A stretch of DNA of 64,000 bases from Haliclona indistincta (taxonomy: Eukaryota; Porifera; Demospongiae; Haplosclerida; Chalinidae). The notes below the pieces were generated by a model that saw nothing but the letters and a program-made list of their open reading frames with translations, was not told the origin of the DNA and did not search any database. The position numbers and the translations under genes are program-made. This document shows positions 1 through 10,653 of the stretch, piece by piece; the first letter of the stretch is position 1, and each line of letters begins with the position of its first letter. The stretch covers positions 7,817,047 through 7,881,046 of the forward strand of contig OZ024786.1 of the NCBI GenBank assembly GCA_964017065.1. The letters are read 5' to 3'.

Positions 1-2710
1 CTGCGCAATGGAGTCATCCTTGCTGACTATCTTCCTCAGATTTGCTATGTCATGACTACATTGTACTGCATTGTAGTGCACAAACGTTGGATTGATTGTA
101 TGTAAAGTGACGAGGCTTAGTTTATGATTTCGTCTCTTGCTTTAGCTGTTAGCACCCTTTGCTCTATGCAGCGCATGGTGTGTGCAGAGAATTGTGTTGG
201 AATAGCTATGTCATAAGCCCAAGAGCCACTTTCAGATTTAGGAGTAGCAGGTGTGTTTCTTCTCATCACAGCCTTGTGACATAGAATTTTCCTACAGAAA
301 GATTATTGTGAGTATACCCATGGGCGTGTAATAATGTGAATACAGGGTTATATTCATAATTATAGTCCATGTTTCAAAACGTCCTCCCACCATTGGTCAG
401 GTGATATCGACTGATCAATGATGTAGAGTCAGAATCATTGTCCAAGTTCCTCTACAATGCTTCAGATCTCAGTCATAGCAGTAGCGTGCCGGGGTTGCTT
501 GGCTTCTTTTAATTCACCCTTTCCCCTTCGGACTCGGCTTTTCGGGTTGGTCTTTGGATGGCTCAGTTTGTTGCATCACTTTGCCATCAATTCAGTCCCA
601 ATGATCTTCCTATATTCCAGTGGTCAATCAACCGCTTTCCATAGCCCATGCACAACTTTCCCGGGTCTTCTTATCTCTAGCATATCTACAATTTTGCTAT
701 TTGCCCAACTATTACGTGATCACAAGAATATAATTTATTTTATTTCAAGTAGGCAATCATAAATTCAACATAGAAGGAAATCATAGGAAAACATAAGAAT
801 CATGTAGGTATATAGCAGTGTCAATATTCCCATTGTTTCTGTTGTCATGGTAGGGTCAGACAAATAAAATGATACTTTCCCTGTTTGTTCATATGAGGGC
901 AGTGGAATCGTTTGTTGTTGCAGATAGAGCATCGAGATACTGAGTTTTGAAGATAATAGAATTATTTTCCTTCATCCATACTAAATTACTTGGTGAAGAA
1001 GATGCATGATACCTCCTTTGTGACATGGTCTTCACACAGAGCAATCACTTTTCCCTCGTCTGTTTCGAATAATTTAGTTTACACTTTGAACTCCTGAAGC
1101 AAAAAAAAAACAGTTGTAAATTTACTTCTTGTGATGAAGCGTTATGAACTTACATTCCTTCAGCAACACGTAACCCGGCAGCAATTCATTCAGCAACAAG
1201 TAACTCGGCAGCAATTCCTTCTTTTAATCTGGCAGCAATTCTTCTTTTAACCCTTTTCAGTAAACAAGTAGCAAAGGAGACTAAAAGAGACACCAATTTG
1301 AATGCCAAGATCAACTAACTAGAAAACTTTGAAGGTTCTGCATGATACTGACAACTAGTAAAAAGCCAGTTAACATAACCACACTCACTAGACGGTATAC
1401 TGTAACCCTAAACACCAATTTTTAAGTTTAGAATTACCATTGTACTGAGACATCTAAGTAGGACAGATCATCATCTGTATAATGACCTTTCTATCTCTCT
1501 CGAAATTACGTCTTCCTAAATTATAAAGCTAAAATTTTGTGATCATGCAGTAATGACAAGGCATAAGCATATTGGCATAAGCAGACTTCTTAACACAATC
1601 TAGTTGGTCTAGAGACAATCAGAAACGGAAGAGTGTCAGAGAAGAGTTTAGTCAGAAAGCTGAATCAGACAATAGGAAGTAAGAAAGAAAACCAAGAAGG
1701 CAAGAGCATATACATCTTCATTTGCAAATCTGTACAATGGTGGCCTCAACTGACCATAGTGCCCTCACCCGAACGTTGTGCCTCTCTTGGAAGGAAAGGG
1801 CTAGAAGCCGTGAAAATAAGAGTCGCAAGAATGCTAGAAGAGAAAGGAAAATCTTGCCAAGTTTATCAACTTCACTCACTATTTTCTGTATGAAAGAATA
1901 ATTTTATTTTAACCATTTTTTCATGTATCTATTTTTCTTCTTATGATAATCATCACATGACTATTGTACAATATACAAGTGTCAAAATAATTATAATAAA
2001 CATTATATTTCTTGCTTACTTGGTGCTATATCTAAATGTGGTCAAGGGCTGTGGAATTGCCCTTACTAGCAATGCTGTGAACAACAGAATACTAATCACT
2101 TGAGTGGTATTTTATGTCAGCTGACACTTGAGCTGTAAGCAGTTTTACTGATTCTATGTAAGCTTGTGGTCGTTTTTGTGTTTAACTGATACATGCATTT
2201 TGCTGGAACAAGTTCACATACAATTAACCTTACTTTGTCGGGATGTCCTGTGTGTCACGGTCCAGCTGCTCTTAGACGCTATTCATGCACCATGCTTGGT
2301 ACATTGGATGGGAGTAGTGGGTTTACCTAGCCACGCCTACCCCCTTTCCCCTATACATAGGGGCGGATCCCAATATTTGTTCCTGATCCATTATAATCAC
2401 CATGGGGGTTAAAGTGTGGGGTTTACCGGCCCACTCTAGGCCAAACCCGTAATGCTAGCTGACCGCTAACAGTTAGCAGAGAGTATAAAATAAAATAAAA
2501 TAATGGAATCATAAATAATTAGTGCTTGATCAAAGAAACAATAACTAATAACAAACCAAACATAACTAATCAAAAAAAAAGAAATACCGAGTAGCCGCTG
2601 CTGCTGACTAGATGGCTGCGGGCAATCTGCGCATGTGCACAGTGATTCTAATAGCCGCCCATATCCCTCCTTCTAGGTTAACATGGTTTAACTATCATTA
2701 AACCTCATTT
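1..2710. other. AT-rich region with no supported gene
   Basis: No reading frame here has a recognisable domain, a plausible splice context or more than about 100 codons. A loose direct repeat built on the words cagcaa and ggcagcaattc lies at about 1160-1245. The rest looks like non-coding or fully decayed repeat sequence. Confidence 0.5.
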
Positions 2711-2835
2711 AAAGTTCACATACAATTAAAGTTCACATACAATTAAAGAACACATACAAGTTCACATACAATTAAAGAACACATACAAGTTCACATACAA
2801 TTAAAGAACACATGCAAGTTCACATACAATTAAAG
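2711..2835. repeat. Tandem repeat, about 30-bp unit (agttcacatacaattaaag)
   Basis: The word agttcacatacaattaaag recurs five times. After the first copy it alternates with the word aacacatacaa, giving a period near 30 bp with very few differences between units. The low divergence suggests recent expansion. No coding potential was seen. Confidence 0.85.
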
Positions 2836-2837
2836 TT

Positions 2838-3978
2838 GGCAAATCCTCTTTTTCAATGAAAGGTAACAAAAATACATCCATTCACTCATGTTCAAATTCT
2901 ATCAGCCACTGTGACAACTGCCTTATGAACTGGGAAGCCTCAGATTGATCCATTGACTAAGTTCAGCGATTTATGAGACTGAACTCTACATACTTGTCAA
3001 TTTCTAGTTTTTCTCGCACTTGTGCTGTTTTTACAGATAAGCATTGAGTCGAAACAGCGATAACTAGCATTATATTACTTGCTTTTTGATGAAGCATGGC
3101 GTGGTGTGTCTCAAGGAGCACATACTTCAGGGGGCAAGCGGCTTGCTCCGTTCTTAGCTCTACTATACATCGGAGTAAAAGTTATTTGACTGAATGATTT
3201 CATATAATAGCAGAATCTCCATACCGCTTCCTGGATGGGCTTGCAGTTGCAGCTGCCGCTGGTGGTTTGGAGAAAATTCATTACATTCTTCCGGTACTAC
3301 ATGCCCGCCGTACAGCATTTACTAATAGTGGCACCGTCAAGAAATGTAGGTCAGCTTGATATATACTTATAGATACTTCAACAAAGTTGGATATCAACTG
3401 CATTGCTAGAATATCTTCAGATCTAGAGTTGTCCATTTCTGCCGAACATAAACAATGGGATCGTTTGGCATTTAGCAATAGCTCATACTCCACCCAGTTC
3501 TCTACGCCCAAGAGCCAGAATACATCTAGAAAAAGAGAAAAGATTACACATGACTATAGACATATATAAAGCCTACAGGCGAACACCAACCGATCGGTGT
3601 ATAACTAGTTTAATAAGAAGCTAACTAACCTTTCGTGGTAAAGAAGTGGATATCTTCAGGGGGAAAATATCGGAATGTGTGGGAGAGCGGATTCGTTTGA
3701 CAGTGACAGGACGAGTCGGAGAGGAAGAAAATGAGCGCATAGTGCGCTTGGCGACTGGGTGTAGATCAACGTCTAACAGGAGCACAGCATAAGAGCATGT
3801 ATAACTGCCACATAGTACACAAGTAATTCTAACCATTACAACACGGATTCTAATTCTAACACGGACAACCTTCTTAGTTAGCAGCACAGACACAACTCTC
3901 TTTTCAGCTGAACATGTACTGTGAGCTGTATGGGTTACTGGGATAGAACTCTCCTTATTAAAAGTATTTGTTATAAAC
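2838..3978. other. No supported gene
   Basis: Short frames occur on both strands (for example 3281-3511 minus), but none carries a motif I recognise and none has convincing splice sites. I see no terminal repeats. Confidence 0.4.
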
Positions 3979-4186
3979 CTAAGCAAGGTGACGGATCGTG
4001 CTGCTCTTGCCTTTTGCTTCTTCTTTCGGGTTTGCACCCATATTTTTTATGATGTCTTTGAGCAAATTGTTTATGTGCTCGATATGTAAATCGCAGAGAA
4101 GATTGTGCCCTGGCCCTCCATGTGTATTCACGAATCGATTCCATTTCATCTGGTGCACTAGTGGCAAAGGAAGTGATACCAGCTGA
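3979..4186 (-). pseudogene. Fragment of a DUF6589-type transposon protein
   Basis: The frame contains the run W-N-R-F-V-N-T-H-G-G-P-G-H-N followed by C-D-L-H-I-E-H-I-N and L-L-K-D-I-I-K-N-M-G-A-N. I recall this signature (W..xVNThGgpG.Ni..DLhmEHlNrllK) from the C-terminal part of an abundant invertebrate transposon family annotated as DUF6589. Only about 60 residues are readable, with no long extension on either side, so this is a relic exon or fragment. The function of the parent protein is probably transposase-related; nothing here suggests that this copy is expressed. The family assignment is from memory of the motif, not from a search. Confidence 0.55.
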
Positions 4187-4831
4187 GATGAGCCTCAAGA
4201 GCGTACTTCGTTCTACGTGAATTAAAGAAATGAGTCAAGAGCACATACAAGTTTGAGCTTTTTTATTGATGTAGGTGTTGCAGTATTGCTGAAGGACGAT
4301 CGTCTATAATCAACTATAATGATCCACCAAATAATAGTATGACCTGAAAGCTATAACACTTCCCCTTCATATAACTTTCCAGCCCACTTGAAATTAGTGA
4401 ATGAACCAGTGTATACTTTCAGTTTTGCGACCAGTTGTCGCCAAAACCACACTTAGAGTTTCTTCGCCTACCCACCTCACCAAAGCATATTTTAGACATG
4501 TCTTTCAGGTTGGGAATAATTATGATATAAAAAATGAATACGTATTTTTTTGTCGTGTATGTCCGATTATAGTGCTATGTATGTGGTCGGCAGCATTGTA
4601 CGATAAAAACCATTGTTGATCATGATAGTATACCTCTGTTTGGTTCCCAAAGTGAAGTTGCATTCAAGCAGAAAACCTCATCTAGGAGTTTCCAAACCTC
4701 GCTTGAATTTGCCCTAGTCATACTATTGTAAAAGTCGACAATCACATTCTCACTTCATTTAGGTTGTTTGGATAATGATACAGCAAACGAAGTGAAGTTT
4801 GAGAGGCCAGATGGATTAAAAAGTCACGATG

Positions 4832-5065
4832 CTATCCTCGAAAGCTGCACGCCTTATTCCCAAGAACACTCATGGCTGCGTTGGAAACAGTTGTCTTTCC
4901 GACATCTGGGTCACCATAGAGTACGACCACTGAAGCACTGCCCTTCAACTCGACAACTGTCTGGAAGTGCATATTCATTGTTACAGCCCCAAAAGTGAAC
5001 AAGGCAGCAGGAGCATTATGTTTTTTGTTTATATGAAGATTAATCTGCATGCTGCAATGATCCAT
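4832..5065 (-). pseudogene. Exon-sized fragment of a P-loop NTPase from a transposon-like gene
   Basis: A frame of 77 codons contains a hydrophobic beta strand followed by G-D-P-D-V-G-K-T-T, a Walker A motif, about 55 residues in. The context V-V-V-L-Y-G-x-P-x-x-G-K-T-T is typical of P-loop ATPases. No Walker B motif is visible because the frame closes soon afterwards without a clear splice donor. Related P-loop exons occur in invertebrate repeat families next to zinc-finger and DNA-binding exons. The RPA-like frame upstream on the same strand (5.58-6.16 kb) could therefore belong to the same former element. That link is inference from strand and spacing only. Confidence 0.45.
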
Positions 5066-5341
5066 GTTGGGGCCGTTTGTGTTAACGATGCCAGCGGATA
5101 ATGTTTATGTAACATTCAACCATTTTATTACCAAGATAGAGAGAGAATAGAGAAGGGGGAGTGGTGATCAATAATAATAAATAAATAATTATAATGAACA
5201 GCAACATACCGCCGGCCAAAGACGGTTAGTCTTTAGAGTATGATAGTGAGAGTATAAGTGATAGTTGGATAACAATGTACAATGATCAATAGCAATCACT
5301 TTCCATATAATGCTTCCTGTAACAAAAATTCCAGATATCAT

Positions 5342-5431
5342 TAAAACTAACATCAAAATCAGACATGTCACCTGACTCAAAAAGATTCACTAGGGGCTCT
5401 ACATATTGCTTATTGGACTAGGGGCTCTACA
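5342..5431. repeat. 90-bp direct repeat, copy A
   Basis: This segment is identical, as far as I can align by eye, to 8475-8564. It contains two partly repeated blocks that begin ctaggggctctacat. The flanks of the two copies differ, so this is a short dispersed duplication and not part of a longer repeat. Confidence 0.85.
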
Positions 5432-5579
5432 TATGGCTTATTGGTCAAGGAGCATTGCCAACTCTCACGCAGCGAGCGCATTTGTGCTCTCTTCAGCTTT
5501 TGCTGCCTAGTATGTGCCTCTGCTCTATGATGTTGTACAGACTCTAAGCTGGCATCGCTACAGTACTTATGTGTCACAC

Positions 5580-6164
5580 TTACTTTCGTTGCTCTTCTCT
5601 CGTCATTCCTGCCAAGCACCAGTGCATCACAAGAATTAAACATAACCGGTCTTCAGCTCGAACTGGAGAATCTCCGACTAACTTGATCAGTATGTTCTGG
5701 CGTACATAAAGTTGAGTTAGCTTCCTTTCATTGTTAGAGGTGTCGTGCATGCAAACCAGTTTTGCCGACAGTTGTTGTGGACACAAGTTGATCTTCTGCG
5801 GCATCTTACAATTTGTGCACCTGCCCAACGAATCCAAGTCTGGTTCCATATGACTGGAACATTTTAAACAAAGGGTTTGGTTATTCAATGAAGGTACACC
5901 AAATATTTCTAAGTTATAAAGTGTGTCTGCTTTATCTTCAATATACGGTACCACTTCACCGATGTCCTCGGTAATTGTCAAGGTAGATTCCTCCATTCTC
6001 GTTAAATTGTTTTCAGATTGGTACCTTCGAACCGAAAAGTTCTGTAAATCATAAGATACGACCAGTGTAAAGCAGTTCATGTGGTCTTCCCACAAGGTGA
6101 CTTTTGCCACAGCTGTTTGATCAGAAACATAGATATCTTGCTTAGTCTTAGTTAGTAACTTCAC
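5580..6164 (-). CDS. RPA-like single-stranded DNA-binding protein (OB fold plus zinc ribbon), transposon type
   Basis: The 194-codon frame opens inside an OB fold, with the strand A-K-V-T-L-W-E-D-H at about residues 20-28, a pattern shared with the OB folds of replication protein A large subunits. At about residues 102-123 there is a C-x2-C then C-x2-C zinc ribbon (LCLKC and RCTNC), and after it a second OB-like stretch (SAKLVC ... LTQLYV ... NILIKLV). A second relative lies at 62.55-63.15 kb on the same strand, with the same order of OB strand, zinc ribbon and S-A-x-L strand. RPA-like genes of this kind are carried by transposons in several invertebrates. The C-terminal 20-30 residues (after HWCLAG) look unlike a domain and may be read-through. 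A 37-bp tandem duplication covers the apparent start, so the true 5' exon is uncertain. Confidence 0.6.
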   Translation of the reverse strand: MKLLTKTKQDIYVSDQTAVAKVTLWEDHMNCFTLVVSYDLQNFSVRRYQSENNLTRMEESTLTITEDIGEVVPYIEDKADTLYNLEIFGVPSLNNQTLCLKCSSHMEPDLDSLGRCTNCKMPQKINLCPQQLSAKLVCMHDTSNNERKLTQLYVRQNILIKLVGDSPVRAEDRLCLILVMHWCLAGMTREEQRK

Positions 6165-6204
6165 ATGAGATATCTTGCTTAGTCTTTGTTAGTAACTTCA
6201 CATG
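6131..6204. repeat. 37-bp tandem duplication over the 5' end of the RPA-like frame
   Basis: Two adjacent copies (6131-6167 and 6168-6204) differ at one base. The period is not a multiple of three, so the second copy is out of frame with the coding sequence. It may have damaged the original 5' exon. Confidence 0.8.
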
Positions 6205-6412
6205 TTCTTAAGTCAAGGTGCTGTAGTAGAGTGTCTTGCTTTGAATTCAAAACTTTCTGTCCACCTCTCTCCCTTCATCCCTCTCCCTTCCTCCTTGCCT
6301 CAGAACGTGGATATCGGTTCATTGGTAATGTTGAGGTCGGTAGACTGAGCATGGCAATGGTACTGTACTGAGGTGACAGATAAAACATTGTAATGAGCAT
6401 ATTGTATAACAA

Positions 6413-6703
6413 TTAAGTGAGTCTGTCCATGATATTACGAAGGGTCAGAGATTCTGTTACAATGACATCATCGGTAGCTATTGTAACTGGTGTTTCTGTT
6501 GCTTGACTCAGCATATCAGATATAATCATAAGTAGGTGCGTTGAGTGGCGGAAAATAATGCTCCGGTATGTCTTTGACTTTGAACCGCAAGAGGCACAAG
6601 GGCTTGGTTTGTGTAATTCATTATACACTGTGAGATAATGCTTGTTACATAAATGATACGGTGATTCCTCTCCCATCATCTGGCGGTAGACTTTGTGTAC
6701 CAA
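6413..6703 (-). pseudogene. Cys/His-rich exon of a transposon-associated protein
   Basis: The 96-codon frame reads L-C-N-K-H-Y ... V-Y-N-E-L-H-K-P-S-P-C-A-S-C-G-S-K-S-K ... I-F-R-H-S. The pattern lC.xHy..vYn.lh.p.pCasCG.kpk....RHs is one I remember from repeated invertebrate transposon proteins. There it sits in an N-terminal zinc-binding region ahead of further C-x2-C pairs. It lies 5' of the RPA-like frame on the same strand and could be an earlier exon of the same unit. The last 35 residues (IATDDVIVTES...) are not recognisable. The name of the family is unknown to me. Confidence 0.45.
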
Positions 6704-7464
6704 ACCCTATTGATAAAGATTTATGGAGAGTCTACTATAATTACGTACAGTTTGTAATACTTACACTCAACTCCTTCGGCAAAGAAACAGCATTCTGGGC
6801 CTCTGAATGACTAGACAGCTCAGTCAGCTGACACTCTGTTCTTTCTGTGTTTTTTTTTGCAGCACGACTTGCTGTTCTATCAAGTAACTAATGAGTGCAC
6901 TCCTCGGTGCTGAAGGTCTGCATCGAGTCAGCTGAGTAGTGACAGCTCATAGTAGTAGCGTTGCTACCTCTGCTACATTGATGGGAAGTGATTGAGGATG
7001 CAAGTGTTGTCCTGCATGACCAAAGACCTGTGGACTTCAGTTTACATGTAAGGGCATGTTTGTGAGGTGGTTTGTTGATCGTCCCACTAGAACTGGCGAG
7101 TACAGATCGAGAGTGGTTTGTATGTAAAATGAGTATTCAGATTTGTCAGCAAAGCGGTGTAGTACACACTTGTTTCAGATACGGTTTAATGGTATCTTGC
7201 ATAAAAGTAACCAAGATATTATATTTGTGACATTGTTATTTTAATTACCTCTATTAATGTCAGATCTGTGCTCACAGTTACTTTGATGCGGTAGTTGTAG
7301 AAATCAGAATCGGGCAAGTCTTGGAGTTCAGATAACATACAGCGATTACCTCTCTCACCTTTCTCGTTCAACGTGTTAAATATGTCATCAAATTTAGTAT
7401 TAGAACAACAAACTTCATATCTTTCAGTTTCTTTGGCAGTGATTTACTGCACTTCAACCTACTT

Positions 7465-7704
7465 TTAACTTGATGGAAAATGGACGGATAGATGGTAGTG
7501 TGACTGGATAATATTGTTGTTGTCTTTGACTAATGTGTATCTCAGAGACCCCTTCACCTCCAATTTCGTTGCACATCTGATACACCTTGCCACCTGTTGT
7601 CTATTAAATCTTGAAGAAAGGGATTTCACGATTATGTATGGAATGCTGGTCTCATAGCGCCTGAAAACTAGAGGATCTGGTGATGTTGTGCATGTAGCTG
7701 CCAT
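7465..7704 (-). pseudogene. Possible upstream exon of the same Cys-rich transposon protein
   Basis: The 79-codon frame contains a C-I-R-C pair in S-R-F-N-R-Q-Q-V-A-R-C-I-R-C-A-T-K-L. It is upstream of, and on the same strand as, the 6.41-6.70 kb exon. Proteins of that kind often have a C-x2-C pair early on. The connection is only positional, no donor/acceptor pair was established, and the frame could equally be chance. Confidence 0.25.
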
Positions 7705-8474
7705 CTTTCATGCCAAGACAGCGACAGCTGCACAAGTGACACCAATCTCCTCAAAGATGTCAAAAAGCAGACCAGCAGCCACTGGAATTCTTGAGATGGA
7801 AAGAACGAGAGGAGGCCTGCCTGCTGGCCTCCTTTTTCTTTGAGAAGATCTTCAAAAAGAAAAAGAGAATCTCTGTGAGTCTATCAAAGAAGTTGGAAGT
7901 TGATGCAGTTCTGCCATTAATGCGTACAATGATGAGCATGGTAAACACTATTGAATTCGAATACTATGATGATTTTGAGAGCCTAACGTTGTCATTAGTT
8001 GCTATGTTCTCTTATATAGCATTACTAGTCAACAGCCTTGTCTTAGTCACAGTAAGTCTTTAATTTTAGCTGGCATTGCAGAACTCTTTAGTCACTGCAA
8101 CAATCACTTTAATTTTTGTTTGAACAGCAAATTTCAACTAGTACTAGCCACACCTCCTCTCTATTTTTTTAGAGGAATCGTCTGTCAAACTTATTAGAGT
8201 TGTGAAATGTAAGGATGCTAGCAGTATATGTGAATCAAACAGGGCTCTTTGATCACCCAGTCATTCAATCCAGGCATGTATGGATGCTCTTTATAGTCTT
8301 TGGCTCTAATCTTGCGTGCCTGACATGCACTGGGCAATGCTCTAGCATTTGAGCAAGTTGCGTGTAGACAGTCTCTCGTAGCTTATTGCTATAATTTTAG
8401 GACAGCTAATGACCGTGCCTGCTCGTCAGCGAGACAATACTGTCCATTTGATTTCTTTGCTATCCAATTCTTCA
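7705..8474. other. No supported gene
   Basis: Overlapping short frames on both strands at 7760-8063 are low-complexity (Lys/Phe-rich in one direction, Glu/Lys in the other) and show no domain. Nothing else was seen up to the second copy of the 90-bp repeat. Confidence 0.4.
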
Positions 8475-8564
8475 TAAAACTAACATCAAAATCAGACATG
8501 TCACCTGACTCAAAAAGATTCACTAGGGGCTCTACATATTGCTTATTGGACTAGGGGCTCTACA
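8475..8564. repeat. 90-bp direct repeat, copy B
   Basis: Second copy of the segment at 5342-5431. Both boundaries are abrupt, and no target-site duplication is visible around either copy. Confidence 0.85.
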
Positions 8565-8997
8565 AGGCACCCCCAGAGTATCATGCTCTCCTGTGCAATA
8601 ATTTTTGGTCTAAAGCTAGTTCCACCACTCAATTTCAGTAATTCAATATGTTTTTAAGTACTAGATGTTGCTTTTTTTTACACATAAAGAAGCAAACCAG
8701 CAGAACAGACAATTAAGTACTCTTGTTGATGGAGAGATTATCCAGTCTACACCTTCAGAAGGGTAATCTGTTGACAATAACACGACACGAAAGTTTCTGC
8801 AAGCTTGCACAAGCAGCGAGCCGTTTTACCGTACCTTTACTCAGTAACTGAGCTGTGTGTTAGTGTATGTGCTTCAGTGTCATGTTGTAGTACAAGAAGC
8901 TCGAGATTTCTCTGAGTGTATTATGCATTTGTCACCTCGCCATCATCTGTTGCTTACCATTATTTTTTCTGTTTGATTGTCTATCTGTCTTTTTTGT
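8565..8997. other. No supported gene
   Basis: Mixed sequence of ordinary composition with no reading frame of note, no repeat structure and no recognisable regulatory motif. Confidence 0.4.
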
Positions 8998-9690
8998 TCA
9001 TTCATAATAAGATGGATGTTTAACCTGAACAGTCACACATATTAAACTATCAGTTATGAGGCTCTCCATAAAGACTATTGCCAATTGTGCGCCAATAAGG
9101 CTAGGAATAAGGTGTTTTAATGCTGTGCGGTACCTTCTCGTTTGGCTCCTTAAACCCTCTCGGGGAAAAAGGAGTTGGTTGGTAGTCTCACCCGGGCCAC
9201 TCCCCCAAGTGGCAGGAGTGTATCGTGGATACAACTCCGTGATTCTAGTCTCAACTGAAGACACCCAGTAGTCTTGCCCGTGCCCGGTCTCAACTGGTGC
9301 TTCAGTAGTCTTGACTGTTGCTATTACTCTAGTCTCAACTGAAGACACCCAGTAGTCTTGCCCGTGCTCGGTCTCAACTGGTGCTCCAGTAGTCTTGACT
9401 GTTGCTATTGCTGCACTGATTCTAGTCTCAACTGAAGACACCCAGTAGTCTTGCCCGTGCCCGGTCTCAACTGGTGCTCCAGTAGTCTTGACTGTTGCTA
9501 TTGCTGCACTGATTCTAGTCTCAACTGAAGACACCCAGTAGTCTTGGCCGTGCTCGGTCTCAACTGGTGCTTCAGTAGTCTTGACTGTGGATTGGTTTTT
9601 GTGTTGCAAGAAGCCATGCATGTGTTCAAAGCACATATACAGGGTACTTTTGGGGAATGTACTGTTCCCGTCATTACAATCTATACACAA
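8998..9690 (-). CDS. Unrecognised frame dominated by a 31-residue repeat
   Basis: The frame of 230 codons is open because of four repeats of a 31-residue unit (T-V-K-T-T-x-A-P-V-E-T-x-H-G-Q-D-Y-W ... V-E-T-R). The third unit is shortened to about 28 residues. The period is a multiple of three in every unit, and the only differences are a few substitutions, mostly one Gly/Glu and one Asp/Glu-type change. The sequences before (M-C-I-D-C-N-D-G-N) and after the repeat show no domain. It may be an exon with an expanded minisatellite, or simply a minisatellite that happens to lack stops on this strand. Thr- and Glu-rich repeats of this kind occur in extracellular or linker regions, but no signal peptide is visible. 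I would not assign a function. Confidence 0.3.
   Translation of the reverse strand: MCIDCNDGNSTFPKSTLYMCFEHMHGFLQHKNQSTVKTTEAPVETEHGQDYWVSSVETRISAAIATVKTTGAPVETGHGQDYWVSSVETRISAAIATVKTTGAPVETEHGQDYWVSSVETRVIATVKTTEAPVETGHGQDYWVSSVETRITELYPRYTPATWGSGPGETTNQLLFPREGLRSQTRRYRTALKHLIPSLIGAQLAIVFMESLITDSLICVTVQVKHPSYYE
9243..9591. repeat. 93-bp minisatellite, about four units
   Basis: The unit begins ctagtctcaactgaagacac and includes gtagtcttgcccgtgc. Successive units are about 93 bp apart except one of about 84 bp that lacks nine bases (tgcactgat). Unit identity is high. It is open on the minus strand. Confidence 0.9.
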
Positions 9691-10346
9691 AGAGCTGGGG
9701 GAGTGGGTCCGACCCTGGACCTACCCGGGCGAGTGTCACGCTCAGAGAGCGGAGATAATACAACATACAACATAATCATAACGCTTCAAATCTAAGACAT
9801 TAGCTATGCAACTATCTAACTAACAAGCTAACTATCTAACTAACTAACAAACAAACGAACAAACAAACGAACTAACTAACTATCCTTATCAACTCTCTAA
9901 ACCGTACTAGTCAGTCACCATTACATTGTTACTGTCAACCACCACTCTATCCACCAAAAGATGGCTAGAGTTGCTCAGTTGTGGGTAGGGGGGTGGGGAT
10001 GAGACAAACAGCAGCTGGTCTTGCACCACGCGGTAGCTGGATGATCACGTGACTAATGCTCTAGGCGTGGTCCGCCCATCATTAACTCCCCTTAAATCTT
10101 ATTACATTTAAACGACCATGATATCGTCCTCTTTTATTCCAGTCACGCGTATACACTTTCTCTAGATCGTTGTGAGTTGATAAACAACTTCATAATGACT
10201 AGCAAAATAGTTATTCATGCTCAGCTTACCATGACAACAATATTTTGCTTGTATGAACTTATGTGCTCCTCCTGGGCCTTGATTGTTGCACAGAATTTAT
10301 CTGTAAAATCATGTGATAAAAGATAAGCGAATCCTTCACATGGTTT
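9691..10346. other. Non-coding stretch with a 4-bp microsatellite
   Basis: No gene was seen. From about 9805 to 9885 the sequence is a degenerate run of (taac), (aaac) and (aacg) words. The piggyBac element begins immediately after this interval, at a TTAA. Confidence 0.6.
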
Positions 10347-10653
10347 TTAACCCTTTATACGCGATAGACGTGATATCACGTCATACATTTATTTCCATTA
10401 GTGACGAATGACGCGATATCACGTCATAGCTACACAGTAGCTTCGAACGACGCGCGTCTCTCTTCTCGTATGCAGCTGCGGGTTTCTAGTACACAGCCGT
10501 GAACACCAGTAGCCAAGCGCTCTTTCGCAACTTACCTTTCCTCGCTGCGCGCAATTCTTCGTGGAGAAAAAAAACGTTCTTTTCAGGTAACACCCACACA
10601 AAAATTAATATTCATAACACTACAACAAGTTGTAAAACTATCTAGAACGCAGA

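Noticed and set aside
2711..2835. Regularly spaced repeats that could suggest a CRISPR array
   Set aside because: Units are directly adjacent and the intervals are repeats too, with no unique spacers. The genome is eukaryotic.
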